Positions 7,812-16,827 of a stretch of DNA of 64,000 nt are shown piece after piece. Under the pieces are notes generated by a model. It was not told the DNA's origin. It was given only the letters and a program-made list of their open reading frames with translations, and searched no databases. The position numbers and the translations under genes were made by a program. Source of the stretch: an uncultured Flavobacteriaceae bacterium (GTDB taxonomy: Bacteria; Bacteroidota; Bacteroidia; Flavobacteriales; Flavobacteriaceae); assembly GCA_947488345.1 (NCBI GenBank), contig CANKZQ010000002.1, positions 496,001 through 560,000 of the forward strand. Reading direction: 5' to 3'. Every line of letters begins with the position of its first letter. Position 1 is the first letter of the stretch.

Positions 7812-8999
7812 CTAATCTTTCATCATTGAATAGGTTTGTTTTGCGATTTCTAACTCCTCGTTGGTTGGAATAACTAGGATTTTGACTTTCGAATCTTCTT
7901 TGTGAATTTCTAGAATGGAGTTAGTTCTTATGGTATTCTTATTTTCATCAATTTGAATCCCTAAAGCCTGCATATCTTCACAAACCATAGCACGTAGTAG
8001 ACTTGAATTTTCACCAATACCTGCAGTAAATAGCAATGCATCCAAACCATTGAGAGCAGCAACGTAGCTACCAATGTATTTTTTGATACGATATGATGTC
8101 ATTAAAAGCGCTAATTGACAATCTTTATTTCCTTCTTCTGCTCCCTTTTGTATGTCTCGCAAATCAGCAAACCCTGTAAGACCTAAAAGTCCGCTTTGCT
8201 TTTGTAATAAGTTGTTTACCTTTTCGGATGAAAGCCCCAATTTATCCATCAAATAAAAAACAACCGACTGGTCAATATCACCACTTCGCGTGCCCATGAT
8301 TAGTCCGTTTGAAGGCCCAAATCCCAACGAATGATCAATACTCTGACCATTTTTTATAGCCGTCATACTGCATCCATTTCCTAAATGGACACTGATAATC
8401 TTATTTGATTTCTTTTTCAAATAATCAATAGCCTGTTCCGAAACATACTTGTGACTTGTACCATGAAAGCCATATAACCGAATATGGTGGTCATCAGCAA
8501 TTTCTTTTGGGATGGCGTACCGATATGCTTTTTCTGGAATAGTTTGATGAAAGGCAGTGTCAAAAATAGCAACCTGACTGGCATTCTTAAAAATTTTCTC
8601 TGTCACTTTAATTCCTTTTGCATTTGCAGGATTATGTAATGGAGCTAACGAGGCCAACCGTTCAATTTCGGCTAAGACACTTTTATCAATTTTAGTAGGT
8701 TTATCAAAACGACTTCCTCCGTGTACAACACGATGCGCCACTACGTCAATTTCATCAGAGTGTTTCAAAACTCCGATTTCAGCGTCCATAAGGATATTTG
8801 TAATTGCTTTTAAGCCGTGTTCGTGATCTGCTAAAAATTCTACCTTTGAATGAGACCCATCTTTAGATTGGTAATGGAGCTCTGTATTCTCAAGCCCGAT
8901 GCGCTCTAACAAACCTTTACAAATAACCTCTTTCGAAGGCATTTCTATTACCTGAAATTTTATGGAGGAACTTCCTGAGTTTATAATTAAAATATGCAT
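7812..8999 (-). CDS. ackA: Acetate kinase
   Basis: The protein has 395 residues, the normal family length. It shows the N-terminal phosphate-binding motif INSGSSSIKF (about 6-15), the GFHGTSHKYV signature and the HLGNGCSMTAIKNGQSIDHS nucleotide-binding segment. It converts acetyl phosphate and ADP to acetate and ATP in the cytoplasm. It follows pta by 13 nt, so the two form the classical phosphotransacetylase-acetate kinase pathway that gives substrate-level ATP during fermentation or oxygen limitation. That fits the anaerobic respiration clusters downstream. Confidence 0.97.
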   Translation of the reverse strand: MHILIINSGSSSIKFQVIEMPSKEVICKGLLERIGLENTELHYQSKDGSHSKVEFLADHEHGLKAITNILMDAEIGVLKHSDEIDVVAHRVVHGGSRFDKPTKIDKSVLAEIERLASLAPLHNPANAKGIKVTEKIFKNASQVAIFDTAFHQTIPEKAYRYAIPKEIADDHHIRLYGFHGTSHKYVSEQAIDYLKKKSNKIISVHLGNGCSMTAIKNGQSIDHSLGFGPSNGLIMGTRSGDIDQSVVFYLMDKLGLSSEKVNNLLQKQSGLLGLTGFADLRDIQKGAEEGNKDCQLALLMTSYRIKKYIGSYVAALNGLDALLFTAGIGENSSLLRAMVCEDMQALGIQIDENKNTIRTNSILEIHKEDSKVKILVIPTNEELEIAKQTYSMMKD

Positions 9000-9012
9000 C
9001 TTGGTTTATGGT

Positions 9013-11100
9013 TTAGCTTTCTTGTGCTTGTATAGCCGTTACTATTACTGTATTAAAAACATCTTCAACAGTGCAACCTCTACTCAAATCATTTACGGGT
9101 TTATTAAGACCTTGCAACATGGGGCCTATTGCCAATGCCCCCGTTTCTCTTTGCACAGCCTTGTAGGTATTATTACCCGTATTGAGATCTGGAAATATCA
9201 ACACAGATGCTTGTCCGGCTACTTCAGAATCGGGTAATTTACTTTCACCAACCAATGGGTCTACTGCCGCGTCGTATTGTATCGGTCCTTCAATTTGTAA
9301 ATCAGGATGTGTGTTTTTAACAATTTCAGTTGCCTTTCTTACCTTATCTACTTCTTCACCTTTACCAGAACTTCCTGAAGAATAGGACAACATGGCAATT
9401 TTTGCTTTGATTCCGAATGCCTCCGCCGAAACAGCAGATGATATGGCGATTTCGGCTAACTGTTCTGCTGTTGGATTAGGGTTAATTGCACAATCACCAA
9501 AAACGGAAACACGATTTTCTAAGCACATAAAAAACACTGAAGAGACGACACCGATTCCGGGTTTGGTTTTGATAAATTGTAGGGCTGGTCGTATCGTATG
9601 TTGCGTGGTATGTACTGCTCCCGAAACCATTCCGTCAGCATCTCCTTTATAGACCATCATGGTTCCAAAATAGGATACATCGAGCATGGTGTCTCTGGCA
9701 ACATCCATATTCACCCCTTTATGCTTTCGCAATTCGCAAAAAGTACTTGCATAGTTTTCAAAGTTGGATGCAGTTGTAGGATTCAAGATATTTAAATGAG
9801 AAATGTCAACACCTAATTGCATTGCTTTTTTCTCTATATGCTCACGATTCCCCAAAAGGGTAATATCAACAATACCCAAACTGCTTAGTTCAGTAGCAGC
9901 TTCCAAAATCCGAGGATCTTCCCCTTCAGGAAGCACAATATGTTTTTTTATCGCTTTAGCACGTTGCAAGAGATTGTATTGAAACGTTCTAGGTGTGGTG
10001 CCTTTGGGTTCGAACGTTTCTAAGCGCTTTAGTAATAGTTCACCATCAATATACTTATTGAAAAGTGTTATTGAAGTTGCTATTTTTTGTTTGCTCTGAG
10101 CATATATTTTTGATTTAATATTCCCTACTGAATTAGCGGCATCAAAAGTACCTTGCTCTACAGAAATGATGGGAACGTGAGTTTCAAAACCTTTTAACAA
10201 TTTTAGAATGGACGCTTCTGGAAGAATACCTCCTGTAAGCACGATTCCAGAAATTGTAGGATAATTATCAGAAAGGTTTGCCTGTAGAGCACCTAAAATA
10301 ATGTCTGAACGATCTCCAGGGGTTATTACCAAACTATTATCTCGTAAATGAGTCAGGTAATTATGCAATTGCATCGCCCCAACGCCAAAACTCCCCGTTT
10401 GGTTATTTAAATTCTCCTCGCCGAAAAGTACTTTTCCATTCAAGGATTCTAAAATTTCACGTATCGTTGGATGTGATAAATTCTTGACTCTGGGGACAGT
10501 AAAGGCAACTGTTTTATCTTTCAGTTCCGTTTTCAATCTTTTGTTAACTAGATCTACATTTTCAGCGCGTACCTTATTGGCTACAACCCCCAAAAGTTCA
10601 ATGTCTTTTTGGATGTAGGTGTTCACAGCAGATTCAAGATTACCACAAAATTCCTCCAAGGTTTTACCTCTTGCATTGTCTATTAAAATAACAGGAATAC
10701 CAAGGTTCTTCGCAATATCGATGTTCAAATCGAATTCGATGATACTTCCATCGCTAGAGAAATCACTTCCTTCAACCAACATAAAATCAAATCGCTCTTC
10801 AAGTTGCTTGTATTTTGAAATAATGGTATCCAAAATATCTCCTTGTCGTCCATCGTTATACATATCAACCACCTGACTCTGCGTTAACGCAAAGGCATCT
10901 TCAACGGGAATATCCAACTCAAAATGAGAAACCACTGTATTGATATGATTATCAATTGTTCCTCCTCTAATATCATCAATTACAGGTCGAAAATAACCCA
11001 CCTTCGCCATCTTACCAAGTAACAATTGCATCAAACCTAACACGACTAAAGATTTACCGCTATGGGATTCTAAAGTGGCAACATAAAGAGCTTTTGTCAT
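9013..11100 (-). CDS. pta: Phosphate acetyltransferase (long, multidomain type)
   Basis: The protein has 695 residues, matching the long Pta form. The N-terminal third is a P-loop domain of the BioD/CobQ type (ESHSGKSLVVLG near residue 11-22). A DRTGG domain follows in the middle, and the C-terminal third (about 370-690) is the catalytic PTA_PTB domain (LPEGEDPRI, SYSSGSSGKGEEVDKV). It interconverts acetyl-CoA and acetyl phosphate. It is the first gene of the pta-ackA operon. Confidence 0.97.
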   Translation of the reverse strand: MTKALYVATLESHSGKSLVVLGLMQLLLGKMAKVGYFRPVIDDIRGGTIDNHINTVVSHFELDIPVEDAFALTQSQVVDMYNDGRQGDILDTIISKYKQLEERFDFMLVEGSDFSSDGSIIEFDLNIDIAKNLGIPVILIDNARGKTLEEFCGNLESAVNTYIQKDIELLGVVANKVRAENVDLVNKRLKTELKDKTVAFTVPRVKNLSHPTIREILESLNGKVLFGEENLNNQTGSFGVGAMQLHNYLTHLRDNSLVITPGDRSDIILGALQANLSDNYPTISGIVLTGGILPEASILKLLKGFETHVPIISVEQGTFDAANSVGNIKSKIYAQSKQKIATSITLFNKYIDGELLLKRLETFEPKGTTPRTFQYNLLQRAKAIKKHIVLPEGEDPRILEAATELSSLGIVDITLLGNREHIEKKAMQLGVDISHLNILNPTTASNFENYASTFCELRKHKGVNMDVARDTMLDVSYFGTMMVYKGDADGMVSGAVHTTQHTIRPALQFIKTKPGIGVVSSVFFMCLENRVSVFGDCAINPNPTAEQLAEIAISSAVSAEAFGIKAKIAMLSYSSGSSGKGEEVDKVRKATEIVKNTHPDLQIEGPIQYDAAVDPLVGESKLPDSEVAGQASVLIFPDLNTGNNTYKAVQRETGALAIGPMLQGLNKPVNDLSRGCTVEDVFNTVIVTAIQAQES

Positions 11101-11210
11101 AATTGAGGACTATTTTTTGATGTCATAAAGATATGGGTTTTGTCTTTTTAGAGCACATGAATTTAAGGAGAAAATGACGGTTTGATTTTTACAATAAGGA
11201 TAATAGAAAA

Positions 11211-11972
11211 TTAAGAATTCAACCATTCTTTAAAAAATTTCACTTTTGCTCTACTAATCTCTATGCGATCATTGAAACTAGGATTGACGGTTACTACTAA
11301 TTTTCCATTAAAATACGTTTTTATCTCTACAATGGCATTTTTATTCAGTATAAACTGCCTATTTACTCTATGAAAGTACTTAGAATCTATTTCTAGTTCA
11401 ATATCCTCTAATTTCTCGTTGATAACAAAAGTGGTATTATCAAAAGTAACTGCTTTTACAATTCCAATGTCAATATAGAAATAGGCAATATCAACTACTT
11501 TTACTGGCAGAAAAACATCTCTTTTTTGAACCAAATATGTCAATTTGAAACTTTTCTTTTCTAACCCTAGCGATGCTATAATGTTTTCAATTTGATTATT
11601 AATCGGCTTCTCCAAGAGTTTCACACTCTTAAATTGTTCTATTGCTTGAGATAGCTCACTTTTATTAATTGGTTTCAATAAATAATCTATGCTATTCACT
11701 TTAAATGCCTTCATGGCATATTGATCATAAGCCGTAGTGAAAATTATGGATGTGGCTATTTTCAACTCGTCAAATATTTCAAATGAAATACCATCAGATA
11801 AATGAATATCCATAAAAATTAGTTCGGCGTTGTTGGTTTTTGATAGATAGGCTATCGAAGATTTTACAGAATCCAGAATCGCCAATATCTCAATATCAGG
11901 ATCAATACTTTTGAGTAAAAATTCAAGATGCTCACCGGCCGTAACCTCATCTTCAACAATTAAAACTTTCAT
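11211..11972 (-). CDS. LytTR-family response regulator
   Basis: The protein has 253 residues. The receiver domain has acidic residues Glu7-Asp8, the phospho-acceptor Asp55 in FMDIH, and the lysine of YLLKPI. The C-terminal LytTR DNA-binding domain spans roughly 145-250 (FHRVNRQFILNKNAIVEI). It lies 6 nt after its partner kinase. Possible target sites are direct repeats at 13153-13181 upstream of a small divergent gene. Confidence 0.93.
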   Translation of the reverse strand: MKVLIVEDEVTAGEHLEFLLKSIDPDIEILAILDSVKSSIAYLSKTNNAELIFMDIHLSDGISFEIFDELKIATSIIFTTAYDQYAMKAFKVNSIDYLLKPINKSELSQAIEQFKSVKLLEKPINNQIENIIASLGLEKKSFKLTYLVQKRDVFLPVKVVDIAYFYIDIGIVKAVTFDNTTFVINEKLEDIELEIDSKYFHRVNRQFILNKNAIVEIKTYFNGKLVVTVNPSFNDRIEISRAKVKFFKEWLNS

Positions 11973-11978
11973 GCGTTA

Positions 11979-13028
11979 TTAATTTAAGGGTAACTTAACT
12001 TTAAACTTGTTTTTAGACTGATCAATAATAATGTTATTTCTTTTCAGGATAAGATACCTTTTGTCAATATTATCAAGACCTTGACCTGTACTCTTGACCA
12101 ACGTTTTTCTAGGTCTCATTTCATTTTCTACAACAACATGATTGTCTTCAATATAAACTTTAACGAGTAACGGGTTCTCCTTAGAAATTTCATTGTGCTT
12201 CACTGCATTCTCCACTAACAATTGTAGCGATAGTACTGGAATCGTATGCGTTAACCATTCTTGATCAATAGCTATTTCAATTTCAACGCGATCTCTATAC
12301 CTTGTTTTAATGAGATAGCTATAATTATTTAAAAAATTCAATTCTTGTTCCAATGAGACTAGATCTTCTTCCCGACTTTGAAGAACATATCTATACATTA
12401 AGGACAACTCATCAATAAACTTGGTGGCGTCTTCATTGCCTCGAACTAATGCACTCAAAGAGTTTAAAGAATTGAATAAAAAATGTGGATTCACTTGGTT
12501 TTTTAATGCCATCAATTCATTTTCAAGACTATGTCTTTTCAACACTTCTTTTTCGATCAAATCATGTTTATGAACAACTTGATATCGCAGCACTTTAGCA
12601 ACAAAGAAAAGTATCACAAATACAATGATATAGCCCAAATAAATAAATCCCACTTCCGAAGATGTAGGTTCACTTCCAGTCACCAGGGCGTATACCCATA
12701 GAAACAACTTAATAATACCAAAGAATAGTAAGACGTGAATGATAATAGTTATGACAATTTCAGCAACAAAGAATCGACTTTTAAGCAGATCTCTCCAGTT
12801 AGCATTCAATTGTAAGATTAACCAAGAGGCGAAAAACAAAAAAACAAATCTCACTAATACATCGAGCCAGGGAGTTTCTAAAGTATCTCCCTCGGCTGAA
12901 TTAATAACATCAAATACAGCCAAAGCCCTCGGCAAGTTAAACAGTACAGAAATAACGAAAGCAGACCCAATTATGGTGATCTGATTTATCTTTTGGGGAA
13001 GCGAACTATTATTTAAATTTGAAATCAT
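11979..13028 (-). CDS. LytS-type sensor histidine kinase
   Basis: The protein has 349 residues. Four transmembrane helices occupy about residues 15-155. A coiled coil then leads to the His_kinase H-box VNPHFLFNSLNSL (about 180-193) and an ATPase domain with the N-box LLVENAVKHNE. The classical G box is present as GQGLDNI. It should phosphorylate the LytTR regulator encoded immediately downstream. No extracytoplasmic sensor domain is apparent, so the signal is probably sensed in or at the membrane. Confidence 0.92.
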   Translation of the reverse strand: MISNLNNSSLPQKINQITIIGSAFVISVLFNLPRALAVFDVINSAEGDTLETPWLDVLVRFVFLFFASWLILQLNANWRDLLKSRFFVAEIVITIIIHVLLFFGIIKLFLWVYALVTGSEPTSSEVGFIYLGYIIVFVILFFVAKVLRYQVVHKHDLIEKEVLKRHSLENELMALKNQVNPHFLFNSLNSLSALVRGNEDATKFIDELSLMYRYVLQSREEDLVSLEQELNFLNNYSYLIKTRYRDRVEIEIAIDQEWLTHTIPVLSLQLLVENAVKHNEISKENPLLVKVYIEDNHVVVENEMRPRKTLVKSTGQGLDNIDKRYLILKRNNIIIDQSKNKFKVKLPLN

Positions 13029-13152
13029 AGTATAGTCAAAGTTACATCAATTTTATGCTAAAAACTATCTAATAATAGTATCGATCCTAATTTTTTTATT
13101 TTGAAAACCATTCAGGAATTTTAACAGAAGTAAGTTCAATACTTGTAAAATA

Positions 13153-13181
13153 CACTTCACCCTTCGTTTTAGTCACTTCAC
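13153..13181 (+). promoter_or_regulatory. Direct repeat, possible LytTR operator
   Basis: CACTTCAC occurs at 13153-13160 and 13174-13181, a 21-nt period with a 13-nt spacer. In the longer form ACACTTCAC/TCACTTCAC it resembles the ACAnTTCAG-type direct repeats bound by ComE-like LytTR regulators. It lies 35 nt upstream of the -7 element at 13216, the usual place for an activator, and next to a LytS/LytTR pair. Confidence 0.42.
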
Positions 13182-13215
13182 ATAAATAACGGTATTCTAC
13201 CTTCAATTCTCGATA

Positions 13216-13223
13216 TACATTTG
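13216..13223 (+). promoter_or_regulatory. Bacteroidota-type -7 promoter element
   Basis: The octamer TACATTTG matches the Bacteroidota -7 consensus TAnnTTTG exactly and sits 35 nt before the ATG of a 51-residue gene. No good -33 TTG is visible at the expected distance, which would fit dependence on an activator bound at the direct repeat just upstream. Confidence 0.45.
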
Positions 13224-13257
13224 TATAGAAATTAAAACCAAATAAATACAAATAATT

Positions 13258-13413
13258 ATGAAAACGCAACATTTAACTATCGAAAGAAATCAAACAAATC
13301 AACTAATAGATTTGTTAAACCAAAAAGTGAATTTATTAAAACAAGTTCTAAGAAAACTACACAAAAATTTAGAAGGGCTTAGCGCTGGTGCTGGATATGC
13401 TTTAAGACATTAA
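13258..13413 (+). CDS. 51-residue hypothetical protein
   Basis: The gene starts with ATG at 13258 and ends with TAA at 13411-13413. The product is basic and helical, with a leucine-rich heptad-like middle (residues 17-37) and a glycine-containing end (LEGLSAGAGYALRH). It has no signal peptide. Support comes from a -7 element 35 nt upstream and from its position just ahead of a lipoprotein gene in the same direction with a terminator after that gene. I do not recognise a family. It could be a small regulator or membrane-associated peptide, but no function can be assigned. Confidence 0.5.
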   Translation: MKTQHLTIERNQTNQLIDLLNQKVNLLKQVLRKLHKNLEGLSAGAGYALRH

Positions 13414-13450
13414 TTAATCTATATGTATAACCTATTAAATTTTAGAAATC

Positions 13451-14107
13451 ATGAAAAATATCATTAAGCTAATAAGCATACTAACATTTTCGATCTTACT
13501 CATAGGATGTTCTTCTGTTAGAACCGTCGATTCTTGGAAAAGCAATGAAACTGTAGACATCAATAAAAAGACGGTTATTGTTTTTAGCAAGACCAATAAT
13601 AAGATGATTAGAACACAATTTGAAAAGGATCTCGTTGAACACTTGAACAAGAAAGGTATTAATTCGTTTGAAAGTTACAAGATGTTTCCAACCATAGATA
13701 CTTCAAAAAAACTAAGTGAATTTGAAAAACAAGAGCTGGTAGAAAAATTTCGAGAGGACGGAATTGACATTGTGGTATTAACCGTATTAAAAGACACACA
13801 AGAATATACCACAACGACAACTTCGAGCCCACGATATTCAACACATAGTTATCCGAGATATTATTACAATCGATACACCGGTGGATTCTACGTATACTAC
13901 GATACCATGTTCTATGAATCGGAACCGATGAATACCATTACATATGAAGGTAAAAAGTACATTCTAGAAACGGTGACGTATGATTTAACAAAACCTGATC
14001 AAGAACAGTTAGTCTCAGTTATTACAACTGAAATTGACAATCCAACCAAATTAGGAACAATATCAAAAGATTTTTCGCGAGGCATTGTAAAACAATTAGT
14101 TAAGTAG
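13451..14107 (+). CDS. Lipoprotein of unknown function (paralogue of the one at 41184-41846)
   Basis: The protein has 218 residues with a lipoprotein signal peptide ending LLIGC (lipidated Cys about residue 20). The mature start SSVRTVDSWKS is shared almost word for word with the lipoprotein at 41184-41846 (ASVKVEDSWKS). Both then show a beta-alpha-beta region (VIVFSKTNNK... against IVVSKAKKED...) and the pattern in which a C-terminal helix ends KQLVK or KQFKKN. The middle here carries a low-complexity Tyr/Ser/Thr/Arg stretch (about 118-150). The fold resembles DUF4136-like envelope lipoproteins. Function is unknown. Confidence 0.72.
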   Translation: MKNIIKLISILTFSILLIGCSSVRTVDSWKSNETVDINKKTVIVFSKTNNKMIRTQFEKDLVEHLNKKGINSFESYKMFPTIDTSKKLSEFEKQELVEKFREDGIDIVVLTVLKDTQEYTTTTTSSPRYSTHSYPRYYYNRYTGGFYVYYDTMFYESEPMNTITYEGKKYILETVTYDLTKPDQEQLVSVITTEIDNPTKLGTISKDFSRGIVKQLVK

Positions 14108-14128
14108 GTTATTTGAATTTGGTTTGGT

Positions 14129-14167
14129 ACTGCCGCGGTACCGTTTAAGGCCGCGGCAGTTCTTTTA
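14129..14167 (+). terminator. Rho-independent terminator
   Basis: ACTGCCGCGG (14129-14138) pairs perfectly with CCGCGGCAGT (14151-14160) across a 12-nt loop, followed by TCTTTT. This is a strong GC-rich hairpin in an AT-rich genome and ends the transcript of the preceding lipoprotein gene. Confidence 0.9.
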
Positions 14168-14200
14168 AAACTCCTAGTACACTATTAAAAATAAAATAAG

Positions 14201-14683
14201 ATGAAAAATTTTAAGTACCCATTAATTATGATTATTGCACTTTCAATAAGTGTAGTATCATGCAGCAACGACGACGATTATGACCACAACTATCACTTAG
14301 AAAATGTAAACGTTATAAGTGCAGACCTTCCAGATGAATTTAAATATGGAAGTATTTATGAAATTGACATAACTATATCGCTACCCAATAGTTGTTATTT
14401 TTATTATGACCAATTTGATTATATTTATGATGGAACTACAAGGATCATATATCCTATAGCACATGTAGATGATGGTAATAATTGTACTTTAAATAGTACA
14501 GAAACTACATTTTCAATACCAGTAAGGGCCCTACAGATTGAACCTTATATTTTTAAATTTTATCAAGGTAAAGATGCTGAGGGAAAAGAAACGTTCTTAA
14601 CGATTGAGGTTCCGGTAAACAGAAGAAATCTTGAAAATGGTGAAATCGTTAATTCAAAAATAAGTGTTATCGCATTTCAATAA
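14201..14683 (+). CDS. Small lipoprotein of unknown function
   Basis: The protein has 160 residues with a lipoprotein signal peptide ending ISVVSC (Cys about 22) and then an Asp/Ser-rich linker, the usual Bacteroidota lipoprotein export pattern for surface display. The mature part is a predicted beta-sandwich-like single domain of about 130 residues with two conserved-looking cysteines (SCYFYY and NCTL). I do not recognise a family. It sits alone between two strong terminators, so it is probably a single-gene transcript. Confidence 0.65.
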   Translation: MKNFKYPLIMIIALSISVVSCSNDDDYDHNYHLENVNVISADLPDEFKYGSIYEIDITISLPNSCYFYYDQFDYIYDGTTRIIYPIAHVDDGNNCTLNSTETTFSIPVRALQIEPYIFKFYQGKDAEGKETFLTIEVPVNRRNLENGEIVNSKISVIAFQ

Positions 14684-14691
14684 TAATGAAG

Positions 14692-14730
14692 AGCCAATTA
14701 TAAAATGTATTCAATTTTATAATTGGCTTT
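14692..14730 (+). terminator. Rho-independent terminator
   Basis: A perfect 15-bp stem is formed by 14692-14706 (begins AGCCAATTATAAAAT) and 14714-14728 with a 7-nt loop, ending in TTT. It lies 9 nt after the stop codon of the small lipoprotein gene. Confidence 0.88.
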
Positions 14731-15042
14731 ACATCTGACAAAACGAGAAAACAATAAAGAAAAAGACTTTTTAAAACACAAAATTATTGTTTAATATTCA
14801 TAACGATGAAACTAAATGAACCAATTCTAAATAACTGATTATAAATATTTTACGCTTGTTAACATTTTGTTAACGTTAAACAATTTGTATTCTTCATCAT
14901 TATAAAATAACTTTAATACAGAATATAAAACATTGATTATCAACAATGATATAGATTACTTAAGGTTGATTTATATCATATCATTTAAATCGAAACATTT
15001 ATAAATTAGTAAATACTTACAATCTCCTTAAAAAGCAATCTT
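14731..15042. other. 312-nt intergenic leader of the anaerobic operon
   Basis: No coding frame is supported here. The region is very AT-rich, contains a GTTAAC-rich stretch near 14860-14880, and holds an FNR-like box at 14966-14979. It is the probable promoter region of the operon starting at 15043. Confidence 0.6.
14966..14979. promoter_or_regulatory. FNR/CRP-like box upstream of the fumarate respiration operon
   Basis: TTGAT-TTAT-ATCAT differs from the FNR consensus TTGAT-N4-ATCAA at one base. It ends 63 nt before the ATG at 15043. The same half-sites with the same 4-nt spacing occur at 24268-24281 ahead of the porin-nrfHA cluster. Confidence 0.55.
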
Positions 15043-15462
15043 ATGAACTTAAAAAGAATAGTTTTCATTGGTATAAGTTGTTTTTGTTTTCAAACAATCT
15101 TAGCGCAAGATATAACACCCGAACAGCGAGAACGGCTTACCTATAAGGTGGATATTTTTTCTACCGATGATGAAAAGCTGCAACAATTATGGTATGAAGA
15201 TCGAATGGATCAAATGAAACTCAAAGGTGAACTTCGAGAAAATTATCAAAAAATTGTGGTGTATCATGCCTACAAAATGGAACGTCTGGGTAACTCAAAT
15301 GTTCAATTGAATGATGAACAAATTCGTCGTGAATTTACCAAACAGATAAGAAAACTTCACAAAGATGTTGAAGATATTCTCAACCCTGAACAATTGGAAA
15401 TTCATAAAAAAAGTTGGAATGCCATTCTTAAAGGCGTTTATCAGCGTAAAAACTGGAATTAA
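15043..15462 (+). CDS. Small secreted helical protein, first gene of the anaerobic operon
   Basis: The protein has 139 residues with a signal peptide ending TILAQ. The mature part is highly charged and almost all helix, with ITPEQRERLTYKVD near its start and LNPEQLEIHKKSWN near the end. This resembles small periplasmic Spy/CpxP-like or metal-tolerance proteins, but I do not assign a family. It lies 20 nt before the Dcu transporter gene, so it is co-transcribed with the fumarate respiration genes. A heavily decayed second copy is found at 24095-24265, ahead of the nitrite reductase cluster. Confidence 0.72.
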   Translation: MNLKRIVFIGISCFCFQTILAQDITPEQRERLTYKVDIFSTDDEKLQQLWYEDRMDQMKLKGELRENYQKIVVYHAYKMERLGNSNVQLNDEQIRREFTKQIRKLHKDVEDILNPEQLEIHKKSWNAILKGVYQRKNWN

Positions 15463-15482
15463 CAAACTAAATACTAAAGCAT

Positions 15483-16784
15483 ATGATTTGGATTGAATTA
15501 CTCGTAGTACTCTTTTTTATTTTCTTAGGCTCGAAAATGGGGGGTATTGGTATAGGTTATGCTGGTGGAGCCGGCGTCGTTGTACTCACATTATTTTTTG
15601 GACTCGAAGCGGGTTCAGTACCCGTTGATGTTATTTTAATTATCATGGGTGTGATCTCTGCTATTGCAGCGATGCAAAAAGCTGGCGGCCTAGATTATCT
15701 GGTTCATATATCCGAAAGGATTCTGAGAAAAAACCCGAAACGTGTGACTTTTATTGCGCCCACGGTCACCTATTGGATGACCTTATTAGCAGGTACAGGC
15801 CATACAGCCTATGCAGCACTTCCTGTAATTACCGAAGTGGCTAAAGAAGGCGGGGTTAGACCTTCAAAACCTTTAAGTATTTCTGTAGTGGCATCTCAAA
15901 TCGCCATTACCGCTTCTCCAATTTCAGCAGCTGTAGTCATCTTTGCAAGTTTTTTAGAACCGCTAGGAGTATCGTATTTGCAGTTATTAGCTATTGCAAT
16001 CCCATCAACAATTTTGGCATGTCTGGTAGGAGCAATTGTTGCAAATAGATTAGGAAAACCTTTGGCTGAAGATCCAGAATATCAAAGACGTGTTGCCGCG
16101 GGTTTGGTAAAACAAAGCGATGCAGAAGAACATGAAGATTCGAAAAGTGCAAAATGGTCGGTTGGCATTTTCGGTATTGCATTGGTAATTGTAGTGACCT
16201 ATGCAAGTTTGATTTCAAAAAAAGTTGGACTTATTCCAGATCCAACTATTAGTCGAAATCATGCCATTATCGCTATAATGTTATTAGCTGCTACGGCCAT
16301 AGCTTTAGTATGTAAAATAAAACTAAACGATGTAACGAGTATGTCGACATTTAAGTCTGGAATGAGCGCAGCCATTTGTGTATTAGGCGTTGCTTGGCTA
16401 GGAGATACTTTTGTGAGTAATCATATTGTTGAAATTAAAGAAGCCGCCGGAGGTATTTTGAATGACTATTCTTGGATGTTGGCTATTGTATTGTTTTTCG
16501 CAAGTATGTTGTTATACTCACAAGCAGCAACTACTACTGCTTTAATGCCAGCAGCATTGGCTCTGGGAGTAAGTCCAATTGCGGCCATTGCTTCTTTTGC
16601 TGCGGTTAGTGCATTATTCGTGCTGCCCACGTATCCAACACTATTAGCTGCCGTAGAAATGGATGATACCGGCTCTACCAAAATAGGAAAATATGTATTT
16701 AATCACTCCTTCATTATTCCTGGGGTGGTGACCATTACCGCAAGTGTCATCTTCGGATTTATACTTGGAGGTCTCATTTTATAG
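15483..16784 (+). CDS. dcuB: Anaerobic C4-dicarboxylate transporter, DcuA/DcuB family
   Basis: The protein has 433 residues with 10-12 hydrophobic helices, the normal length for DcuA/DcuB. It shows the characteristic segments TYWMTLLAGTGHTAYAALPVI and SQIAITASPISAAV. Such carriers exchange aspartate or fumarate for succinate across the inner membrane during anaerobic growth. Its place between aspartase and fumarate reductase genes supports aspartate/succinate antiport. The sequence alone does not separate DcuA from DcuB. Confidence 0.9.
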   Translation: MIWIELLVVLFFIFLGSKMGGIGIGYAGGAGVVVLTLFFGLEAGSVPVDVILIIMGVISAIAAMQKAGGLDYLVHISERILRKNPKRVTFIAPTVTYWMTLLAGTGHTAYAALPVITEVAKEGGVRPSKPLSISVVASQIAITASPISAAVVIFASFLEPLGVSYLQLLAIAIPSTILACLVGAIVANRLGKPLAEDPEYQRRVAAGLVKQSDAEEHEDSKSAKWSVGIFGIALVIVVTYASLISKKVGLIPDPTISRNHAIIAIMLLAATAIALVCKIKLNDVTSMSTFKSGMSAAICVLGVAWLGDTFVSNHIVEIKEAAGGILNDYSWMLAIVLFFASMLLYSQAATTTALMPAALALGVSPIAAIASFAAVSALFVLPTYPTLLAAVEMDDTGSTKIGKYVFNHSFIIPGVVTITASVIFGFILGGLIL

Positions 16785-16827
16785 ACGCTTTATTAAAAAA
16801 AAATTTTATCACAAAAAATAAGAAATC

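Noticed and set aside
14829-14880. Possible homology between the leader of the 15043 operon and the leader of the relic at 24000-24090
   Set aside because: Only an ATTTTACG octamer and scattered bases match, so extension of the duplication upstream is not supported.
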